Assembly: GCA_039024315.1 (NCBI GenBank)
Contig: JBCCQN010000209.1
Coordinates: 1-14,285, forward strand
Length of the DNA stretch: 14,285 nt
Source: JBCAWW01 sp039024315
GTDB taxonomy: Bacteria; Bacteroidota; Bacteroidia; J057
Direction: 5' to 3'
Positions within the stretch are counted from its first letter, which is position 1. Every line of letters begins with the position of its first letter. A program made the translations under genes and the position numbers. Shown here piece by piece: positions 7,043 through 13,113 of this stretch. The notes beneath the pieces are model-generated. The model did not search any database and was not told the origin of the DNA. It was given only the letters and a program-made list of their open reading frames with translations.

Positions 7043-8521
7043 ATGAACAGCAAGTTTTTGCTTTGGGCCTTAATGCTATCTATGCCCTTGGCTGCTTGGG
7101 GCCAAGCAAACAATGTGCAATTTTATATGGATGTCTATCGCTATCAAAGTACTTTCAGCGATACGCCATCCGCCATGATTTACCTAGCCCTCGATGGGAG
7201 CTCCATTGGTTACGAAAAGAAGGCTGATGGTACTTTTCATCCAGATGCGGGAGGAACTTTATCACTTTATCGCTTGATAGAGGAGGATACGAACCTCGTT
7301 TATAAAGCAAACCTAATTTTCGATTTTCCCGAAGGGCAAGGTTTAGCCGACACTACTCTGGAGAGTAAGCGTACCACTCTACTCAACGATGTTGAGCTGC
7401 GCTTTCTGCCAGGAAAATACATTGCCCTAGCCGAAGTTAAAGACAAAACCAATCCTACTTCTACTCAGGCCTATGTAGTGCGTGAGTTTGAAATTGAGCG
7501 TCTCAACAAATCCGAATTTGGTTTTAGTGATCTAAAATGGGTTTCTCGCAAAGAGAGCCCTAAAGGACGGGGCTTTGGCCGTAAGGACTTTTTGCCTATG
7601 GTAACCAACGATTACTTTCTCAATCAGGATACCATGCGTTTCTATCTAGAGTTTTACCATACCGATCAATTGATGGAAGATCGCTTTTATATCCGCAGTG
7701 TGATTTATCAAGGTGATCAGCGAATATGGACTACCGAAACTGATGAGGGGCGCAAAGTCGCACGCTCTTTTAACGCTTATGTCGAAAGTATGTACATCGG
7801 AAAACTGCGCTCAAATACTTATTATCTACAGGTAGAATTATTGGGTTCAGACTTAAGAACGGTCAAGACTTATCGCAAAAAATTCTACGTCTATAACTCA
7901 AGGCTAGATGCCGAGTATGAGGCCACGGTCAATGTCAGTGACCCTCAAATCGAAATCTTCAACCAATACAAAGAGGAAGAATTAGATTATTATATCGCTA
8001 CCTTGATGTATAAAGCGACCGAGCAAGAGCAAAACTTTGCGCGCATTCTCGAAACCTACGACCAAAAGCGAAACTTTATTTACAGCTTTTTCAGTAAGCG
8101 GGTCAAACGCCAAGAAAAAGTAATCGCACAGTGGAAAGGACATTTGTTGGCCTTGGATTATGTCAATGAAAATTTTGATTCCTCTTTGCGTGATGGTTGG
8201 CAAACCGATCGTGGGCGAGTCTTTTTACAATATGGTATTCCTAACGATATAGAACGGTTTCCGGCAGAAACAGGGGTAGTACCTTACGAAATTTGGCGTT
8301 ACAATCGTGTTGGGGCCCAGACCAACATTGTCTTTATCTTTTATGATCCTGACCTCGCGCTCAATGAATATCCTTTGTTGCACTCCAACAAATATGGGGA
8401 AATAAATAACCCCCGCTGGCGATCCATGCTTGTAGGTAAAGGTCGTGTACCATCTGAATTGGATTACGAACGAACCAATACTGGTTTTCCCGATAGTAAA
8501 TTGAACATAGATGACAACTAG
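7043..8521 (+). CDS. GWxTD domain-containing exported protein
   Basis: This belongs to the GWxTD-domain proteins, a Bacteroidota-associated group of unknown function. The start at 7043 is chosen because MNSKFLLWALMLSMPLAAWGQ makes a proper signal peptide with cleavage near G20/Q21. The frame extends 54 nt upstream to 6989, but that piece is not signal-like. The mature protein has a beta-rich N-terminal half (about 25-285) that may form two sandwich-like domains. A helical, charged region follows (about 305-375), then the GWxTD block: DGWQTDRGRVFLQYG (384-398), then PYEIWRY (414-420) and FIFYDPD (431-437). The 492-aa length is typical. There is no lipobox cysteine, so it is probably periplasmic. 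The 3' end overlaps the start of the acyltransferase gene by 11 nt, which points to coupled expression with an envelope-lipid enzyme. Confidence 0.9.
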   Translation: MNSKFLLWALMLSMPLAAWGQANNVQFYMDVYRYQSTFSDTPSAMIYLALDGSSIGYEKKADGTFHPDAGGTLSLYRLIEEDTNLVYKANLIFDFPEGQGLADTTLESKRTTLLNDVELRFLPGKYIALAEVKDKTNPTSTQAYVVREFEIERLNKSEFGFSDLKWVSRKESPKGRGFGRKDFLPMVTNDYFLNQDTMRFYLEFYHTDQLMEDRFYIRSVIYQGDQRIWTTETDEGRKVARSFNAYVESMYIGKLRSNTYYLQVELLGSDLRTVKTYRKKFYVYNSRLDAEYEATVNVSDPQIEIFNQYKEEELDYYIATLMYKATEQEQNFARILETYDQKRNFIYSFFSKRVKRQEKVIAQWKGHLLALDYVNENFDSSLRDGWQTDRGRVFLQYGIPNDIERFPAETGVVPYEIWRYNRVGAQTNIVFIFYDPDLALNEYPLLHSNKYGEINNPRWRSMLVGKGRVPSELDYERTNTGFPDSKLNIDDN

Positions 8522-9428
8522 GCTGCTTTTTGGGCTCCTGCATATAGTTGTCTTTACGCTCAGTTTGTTACCCTTCTGGTTCCTTTACGGACTCAGTAAG
8601 CTTTTATATTTTATCCTTTATCACATATTTGGCTATCGAAAATCAGTCGTTCGTAAGAACCTAAGATTAGCGTTCCCCGATAAGGGTGAAACCGCACTAA
8701 AAAAGATCGAAAAGGAATTTTATCTCCATTTTTGTGATTTATTGGTAGAGACTCTCAAGATTTATTCTCTTGCTGATGCCGGCCTTGCCGAACGCGTGGT
8801 CTTAGCGGATAGCCCGATTATTGCAGAGGTTCAAGCAGCCGGAAAAGGTTCCTTTATGCTAGGCAGTCATCAGGGCAATTTTGAATGGATGATGGCTCGT
8901 TTAGACTTATTTCTTGCTCCTGCTTTGCCGACTTATGCAGTCTATACTCCTTTTCGAAATAAAGCCTTTGATCGCCTCATGCGACGTTTACGTGAGCAAC
9001 GAGGCCTCGAAATGCTGCCCATGCAGAAGGCCTTAACTGCTGCCCTGCGAAAACTTCAAGAGCCCTGCCTGTTTGGGATGATCGTGGACCAATCACCGCA
9101 TCGCGGCAATCGACTTTATTTTACCTCTTTCCTCCATCAAGCGACGGCTTTTCATACCAGCTTTGCCAAAATCGCTATTCGGACCAAGACACCATTATAT
9201 TTTGCGCGTATGCACAAGATTAGCAGAGGACGGTACCAATTAAGATTGCACAAGATTGAAATCGAAGAATTCTTGCCTGAGTCTAAAGATAATATTCTGG
9301 CCTTGACAGATCGCTATGCCGCCCTTTTGGAGGAAGACATCAATCAAGAACCCGCTACTTGGCTTTGGTCGCATCGTCGTTGGAAGCATCAGATTCGTAA
9401 AGGGGATACCGTCTCAAGTAGCCTATGA
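8511..9428 (+). CDS. LpxL/HtrB-like lipid acyltransferase
   Basis: This is an inner-membrane acyltransferase of the LpxL/HtrB (lysophospholipid acyltransferase) family, 305 aa. An N-terminal hydrophobic anchor (about 5-40) is followed by the catalytic HX4E motif, H120 and E125 in SHQGNFEW. Then come the YTPFRNKAFDRLMRRLR substrate-binding stretch (about 145-161), DQSPHRGN (193-200) and the C-terminal WLWSHRRWKH (284-293), all family hallmarks. In Bacteroidota, members acylate lipid A or aminolipids; which applies here cannot be decided. The ATG lies inside the last codons of the GWxTD gene (11-nt overlap), so translation is probably coupled. The next gene has its own promoter 3-32 nt after this stop. 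Confidence 0.93.
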   Translation: MTTRLLFGLLHIVVFTLSLLPFWFLYGLSKLLYFILYHIFGYRKSVVRKNLRLAFPDKGETALKKIEKEFYLHFCDLLVETLKIYSLADAGLAERVVLADSPIIAEVQAAGKGSFMLGSHQGNFEWMMARLDLFLAPALPTYAVYTPFRNKAFDRLMRRLREQRGLEMLPMQKALTAALRKLQEPCLFGMIVDQSPHRGNRLYFTSFLHQATAFHTSFAKIAIRTKTPLYFARMHKISRGRYQLRLHKIEIEEFLPESKDNILALTDRYAALLEEDINQEPATWLWSHRRWKHQIRKGDTVSSSL

Positions 9429-9430
9429 TT

Positions 9431-9460
9431 TTGGAAGGCCCGAAATCCTGACTATTTTTG
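9431..9460 (+). promoter_or_regulatory. Bacteroidota-type promoter of ybaB
   Basis: TTG (9431-9433), an exact 19-nt spacer and TATTTTTG (9453-9460) match the TTG-N19-TAnnTTTG consensus fully. Transcription would begin near 9467, about 20 nt before the ATG at 9488. It lies directly behind the acyltransferase stop and would give ybaB and the glycosyltransferase expression separate from the upstream pair. Confidence 0.75.
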
Positions 9461-9487
9461 TTCCAATCAATTTTAAATCCTTTTAAT

Positions 9488-9829
9488 ATGTTCAATTTCG
9501 GTGATATGATGGGTAAAATTCAGGAGATGCAAGGTCGCCTGAAGGAAGTGAAGGAGCAGTTGGACGACATCTATGTCGAAGCCGAAGCGGGCGGTGGTAT
9601 GGTACGGGTCAAAGCCAATGCTAACCGGAAAGTGGTCAAAATTCAGATTGATCCCGATATTATCGATAAGGATGATCCTGAAATCATGGAAGATCTCATC
9701 GCTGCCGCAGTAAACAAAGCGTTGGACCAAGCGGAGGTGAGAGGCCGTGAAGAGCTTGAAAAAGCAACTAAGGGGATCATGCCCAATATTCCTGGCCTTG
9801 ATTTAGGTAAATTAGGCTTTGGCGCTTAA
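9488..9829 (+). CDS. ybaB: YbaB/EbfC nucleoid-associated protein
   Basis: This is a small DNA-binding protein (113 aa) of the YbaB/EbfC family, which forms dimers that bind DNA broadly and affect gene expression. Family features are the N-terminal helix GKIQEMQGRLKEVKEQLDDI, a VEAEAGGGMVRVKANANRKVVKIQIDP beta sheet, the D.EIMEDLIAAAVNKAL helix, and a Gly-rich end (IPGLDLGKLGFGA). The ATG at 9488 is chosen because it gives the usual short MF.FGDMMGK start. The frame can be read further upstream only from a TTG at 9458 that belongs to the promoter -7 box. The usual neighbours of ybaB (dnaX, recR) are absent. The stop overlaps the next start (TAATG), coupling it to the glycosyltransferase. Confidence 0.93.
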   Translation: MFNFGDMMGKIQEMQGRLKEVKEQLDDIYVEAEAGGGMVRVKANANRKVVKIQIDPDIIDKDDPEIMEDLIAAAVNKALDQAEVRGREELEKATKGIMPNIPGLDLGKLGFGA

Positions 9830-10857
9830 TGGCAAATACAGCAGTTACGGTCGTAATCCTCAATTGGAATGGCAAGCATTGGCTAGAGAAGTTTTTACCT
9901 TCGGTGCTGGCTACAAAATATGAGGCCTTAGAAATCTTGGTCGTGGATAATGCCTCGACTGATGATTCAGTAGATTTTCTCAAATCTCAATATCCTGTCG
10001 TTAGGGTCCTTGAATTGGATCAAAACTACGGCTTTGCCGAAGGCAATAATCGCGCCTTGCCGGCCGTCCATACCCCATTATTTGTGCTCCTCAATAGCGA
10101 TGTGGAGGTAGATCCCAATTGGCTTGCTCCCTTAGTGGAGCGCATGGAATCCAATCCTAAGATCGCGGCCCTCCAGCCTAAAATCCGTGCCTACGATCAA
10201 AAAGATCATTTTGAATATGCGGGGGCTTCTGGTGGCTTCATAGATTCCTTAGGCTATCCTTTTTGCCGAGGCCGTATTTTTGATCATCTCGAAAAGGATG
10301 AAGGCCAATATGACACTGCCATGCCTATTTTTTGGGCAACGGGAGCCTGCTGTATGATCCGTAAAGAGGTGGTGGACAAAATCGGCATGTTTGAAGCCGA
10401 TTTCTTCGCCCACATGGAAGAAATCGACTTTTGTTGGCGGGCTCAGAATATGGGATATGAAATTTGGGTTGAGCCCAAGGGCACCGTTTATCATGTTGGT
10501 GGGGGAATGCTACCTCAGGGTAATCCGCGTAAAACCTACCTCAATGCGCGTAACAGCCTCGCCTGCATGTATCGCAACCTTCCCAAAGGTGCAGTCTTCC
10601 CACGGGTATTTACTCGCTTAGTGCTAGATGGAGTTTGGGGCTTGAAAGCTCTGGCCAGCCTCGATTTTGGTACGATTAGGGCTATATTTAAAGCTCATTG
10701 GCATTTCTTTTTTGAGCTTTCCAAATGGAGAAAGTATCGTCGCACCATTTATGCGGAAGTAAAGCCGACTACACCCACCCAAGGTTGGCTCAATAGGAGC
10801 ATAGTCTGGCAATTTTTCATTCGCCGTACCAAGAGATTTTCTGATCTCAAGTTTTAG
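9829..10857 (+). CDS. Family 2 (GT-A) glycosyltransferase
   Basis: This transfers a sugar from a nucleotide donor, probably onto a surface polysaccharide or glycolipid at the inner face of the membrane. The GT-A fold is plain: VVILNWNG (8-15), LVVDNASTDDS (37-47), NYGFAEGNN (66-74), the metal-binding region LLNSDVEVDP (87-96), the acceptor region WATGACCMIRKEV (169-181), and the base motif MEEIDFCWRAQNMGY (196-210). The overall form fits COG1216, the group that includes rhamnosyltransferases. The donor is not predictable. The C-terminal third is basic and aromatic, without clear membrane helices, and may rest on the membrane. Its ATG overlaps the ybaB stop by 1 nt (TAATG), so the two are co-expressed. 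Its stop lies at the left end of the palindrome-rich element. Confidence 0.93.
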   Translation: MANTAVTVVILNWNGKHWLEKFLPSVLATKYEALEILVVDNASTDDSVDFLKSQYPVVRVLELDQNYGFAEGNNRALPAVHTPLFVLLNSDVEVDPNWLAPLVERMESNPKIAALQPKIRAYDQKDHFEYAGASGGFIDSLGYPFCRGRIFDHLEKDEGQYDTAMPIFWATGACCMIRKEVVDKIGMFEADFFAHMEEIDFCWRAQNMGYEIWVEPKGTVYHVGGGMLPQGNPRKTYLNARNSLACMYRNLPKGAVFPRVFTRLVLDGVWGLKALASLDFGTIRAIFKAHWHFFFELSKWRKYRRTIYAEVKPTTPTQGWLNRSIVWQFFIRRTKRFSDLKF

Positions 10858-10898
10858 TTTTTGGACCGCTTCGCGGAACGATTATCCTCGATATTGAG

Positions 10899-10918
10899 CG
10901 ACGCAAAATTTTGCGTCG
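10899..10918. repeat. Perfect 20-bp palindrome P1
   Basis: CGACGCAAAATTTTGCGTCG is its own reverse complement over all 20 bases. In RNA it could form a hairpin with an 8-bp or longer stem and an A/U-rich tip. It could end transcription of the glycosyltransferase gene, or in DNA serve as a dimer binding site. Confidence 0.9.
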
Positions 10919-10969
10919 TTATAGTAGGATTTACCCAAATTTAGATTGATGATTTCCATCCAAAGGTAG

Positions 10970-10989
10970 CGCCACAAAATTTTGTGGCG
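10970..10989. repeat. Perfect 20-bp palindrome P2
   Basis: CGCCACAAAATTTTGTGGCG is also a complete palindrome. It shares the CG ends and the CAAAATTTTG core with P1, 71 bp away. It differs at two positions per half (A to C, G to A), each matched on the opposite half, so symmetry is kept. It could end the converging minus-strand hydrolase transcript. Confidence 0.9.
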
Positions 10990-11059
10990 AAAATCAACCA
11001 AGCAGGGATAAGCGTTCTGCGCAGCAGTAAAAATAAAACTGAAATAAAACCTAACATCG

Positions 11060-12055
11060 TTATGAGGATTCCTTCACGAAAGGCTGAAGGTCCAATACCT
11101 CCTCAGCAAAAGCGAAGCTCTCTTTCCTGACGCTGTCCAAATCTTGGCCAAAATGTCGGTTGGGGAAAGCATGATCACCGGCTTCGGCAAAGGCTACTTT
11201 ACGTTTTTGCTTTCGGCTTGTACCCAGTAGCGCAAACATTCGCAACATAGCTGAAATGGAAACCACCCGATCTCGGAAGTTTTCATTTTTGAAATAATAG
11301 CCCATAAATACAGGGGCTTTGATTTTGCGAAAAACTTCTGGACGCATGGTGGCCCTGATCAAGCGTTGGAGGGCCAATAAAGCCTCCTCTCGATATTGGC
11401 TATCCCAATATTGATTACGGGTACGCTTGATGATGTAAGGTCCTTTGTTGAGAATGCTGACCAACTGTTTGCCCCAAGGACCATCAATCCAGTTCATCAA
11501 GGGATTTGCAACGCGGATATTAGGGGAAAAACAAATCAAACCAAGAATGTCTTGAGGATAGCGACTTGCCAGCCATAACATCAACGTACAGCCAGTAGAA
11601 GTACCCATCAAAATCACTTTCTTACCTAGCTTTTTGCCGATTTCCAGCGCTTCGATAGCATTGTCGAGCATGCCCTCGGGGCTTAGGTCCACCATGGCGT
11701 CTGGATCGCTAAGGCCATGCCCCGGCATCCGGTTTAGGTATAAGTTACAAGCATAACGCGCTGCAAACTCACGATGCAAGGGGTCGCCTTCTCCCTGACT
11801 GGCCGTAAAACCATGGAGATAAACGATGCTGAATTCGGTGGCTTTTTGTTGGCCTTGATACCAAACAATCCTAGCTTCATTGTCCGGTCGGATGGGGAAG
11901 GAAGATTCTCTTTTAGATAGCCAAGGATCTAATTGCTCTGCTGTCAGCTGGAGGTCTAGAGGCGGACGCTCAATCACTACTTTAGGAGGTCGAGGACCGT
12001 AAAAATAGGCAACTAATAAAAGGACAATGACCATCAATAGGACCAACCAGAGCAT
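11060..12055 (-). CDS. Membrane-anchored alpha/beta hydrolase (lipase/esterase-like)
   Basis: This serine hydrolase has 331 aa. Residues 2-19 form a single hydrophobic N-terminal segment with no clear cleavage site, followed by GPRPP, so the protein is probably held in the inner membrane with the enzyme facing the periplasm. The core shows IVYLHGFTAS (77-85, oxyanion loop), NRMPGHGLSD (108-117), nucleophile elbow GTSTG (151-155, S153) and H295 in AGDHAFPN. The acid after the sixth strand is not obvious (PVFMGYYFKNENFRDR; E258 or D262 are candidates). The PGHG motif recalls monoglyceride-lipase-like enzymes, but the substrate is unknown. It begins 19 nt after the papain-like protease stop and is probably co-transcribed with it. 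It ends next to the palindrome-rich element. Confidence 0.88.
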   Translation of the reverse strand: MLWLVLLMVIVLLLVAYFYGPRPPKVVIERPPLDLQLTAEQLDPWLSKRESSFPIRPDNEARIVWYQGQQKATEFSIVYLHGFTASQGEGDPLHREFAARYACNLYLNRMPGHGLSDPDAMVDLSPEGMLDNAIEALEIGKKLGKKVILMGTSTGCTLMLWLASRYPQDILGLICFSPNIRVANPLMNWIDGPWGKQLVSILNKGPYIIKRTRNQYWDSQYREEALLALQRLIRATMRPEVFRKIKAPVFMGYYFKNENFRDRVVSISAMLRMFALLGTSRKQKRKVAFAEAGDHAFPNRHFGQDLDSVRKESFAFAEEVLDLQPFVKESS

Positions 12056-12074
12056 ATGTCTTGCTTAATTCTCG

Positions 12075-13022
12075 CTAGTGGAACCAGCGTTTTTTTCTTC
12101 TTGGCCGGTAATATAGTAGGAGAAAAGGCAAAAATCCTCGTATTGGGCTAGATTGTTGGCTGATTGGGATCACTTGTTGACGTCTTTGGGCCTGCCCCAA
12201 GCTGGAGGGAGCATAGCCATATTTGGTGAAGTCGGCAAAGTCCTCATACTTGATCCAGATAAAACCATCGTTGCCCCATTTCGTGCCCCAGCTATTCATC
12301 AGTTGGAAGGACCCACCATATTTTTCATTGTCGTAAGCCACTACGACCAAAGCATGTCCAAAATAATTACGCGTATGACTTGACTCAGTCCGACGCCAAA
12401 GATTCTTGTTTTCAGCATTTTCAAAGGAAGGAGTACAATTCATACCAATAATAACCGGCTGTCCTTGTGCAATGGCATATTTGACAGAGCGGATTTTGTC
12501 GTAATCTCTCGCATCGCGGTAAAAGAGGCGGGAGTAACCACCAATCTTATATCGGCGAGCATTGCTGTAATCTTTAGAATATAGTCTGTTGACACAAGTC
12601 TCGGGAACTTGGCGTTTTAAGGCAGCGCCTTGTTGCTCCATACTGGCAAGGGCGGCTTCGATACTTACTGCCTCATTACAACTGCGACTTTTGCTGATCA
12701 GTTTATAGGTAAAGGAAGGCGAAAAGGCATAATGCTGAATTACACTTTTTTCTCTAATGTCTTTTTCTTGAGCAAATAGAATGGTACGAGCGCCATATGC
12801 CACCGCCCAGCCAACGCAATTATTATAGTGTCCTTGGTCCTGAGGACGGGGAGCATACTGTTTGAGGGAAGCCCTACCAGCAATACGAGCGCCTTGAGGT
12901 GCTGTCTGAAGGGGGATTTTTTGGTATGCCACATCATCCATCAAAAGGCCGCCAGCAGACTGCTGAGCGCAAAGACTTAAGGGCAAAAGAAAAAGGCTTA
13001 GAATGAGAGCAGATCGATTCAT
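12075..13022 (-). CDS. Exported papain-like (C1) cysteine protease
   Basis: This is a predicted secreted cysteine peptidase of 315 aa. A signal peptide (residues 1-19, LSLCAQ) precedes a short 30-residue lead, so there is no long inhibitory propeptide of the kind seen in classical papains. The catalytic set is complete: Q63 in RPQDQG (oxyanion), C69 in NNCVGWAVAYG, H223 in FGHALVVVAYD, and N243 in LMNSWGTKWGNDGFIWI. The CVGWA context, rather than CWAF, is the form I associate with bacterial C1-like peptidases. The C terminus is odd: after a Gln/Ser-rich linker (about 277-292) comes a short hydrophobic run FLPFLLLYY ending in RPRRKKRWFH. That could be a weak membrane-anchoring tail. It is the first gene of a likely two-gene operon with the hydrolase; no clear promoter is visible upstream. 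Confidence 0.88.
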   Translation of the reverse strand: MNRSALILSLFLLPLSLCAQQSAGGLLMDDVAYQKIPLQTAPQGARIAGRASLKQYAPRPQDQGHYNNCVGWAVAYGARTILFAQEKDIREKSVIQHYAFSPSFTYKLISKSRSCNEAVSIEAALASMEQQGAALKRQVPETCVNRLYSKDYSNARRYKIGGYSRLFYRDARDYDKIRSVKYAIAQGQPVIIGMNCTPSFENAENKNLWRRTESSHTRNYFGHALVVVAYDNEKYGGSFQLMNSWGTKWGNDGFIWIKYEDFADFTKYGYAPSSLGQAQRRQQVIPISQQSSPIRGFLPFLLLYYRPRRKKRWFH

Positions 13023-13113
13023 AAAGTAGGGCGATTTCCTGTTTGAAAACGAATTTGCAGACTTGGAAAGTATAAGCTTTTCTTAAATTGTGGCCTGTTA
13101 ATGTTAAGCTATT

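Larger units (their letters stand above)
10851..11039. repeat. Palindrome-rich quasi-symmetric intergenic element
   Basis: This fills nearly all the space between the converging glycosyltransferase and hydrolase genes. The outer arms CCGCTTCGCGGAACG (10866-10880) and CGTTCTGCGCAGCAG (11013-11027) are imperfect reverse complements (12 of 15). The match continues more loosely into A/T-rich ends at 10851-10865 and 11028-11039. Inside, at similar distances from the centre, are two perfect 20-bp palindromes listed separately. I see no coding frame, no terminal target duplication and no transposase. It could be a REP/BIME- or MITE-like repeat, a pair of terminators, or a protein-binding array. Confidence 0.65.

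Noticed and set aside
9458..9487. TTG start for ybaB giving 10 extra residues
   Set aside because: The TTG is part of a full-consensus -7 box, and the ATG at 9488 gives the normal family N terminus.
12153..12383. Plus-strand open frame of 76 codons
   Set aside because: It is antisense to the conserved His/Asn catalytic region of the papain-like protease, so it is best read as a shadow.
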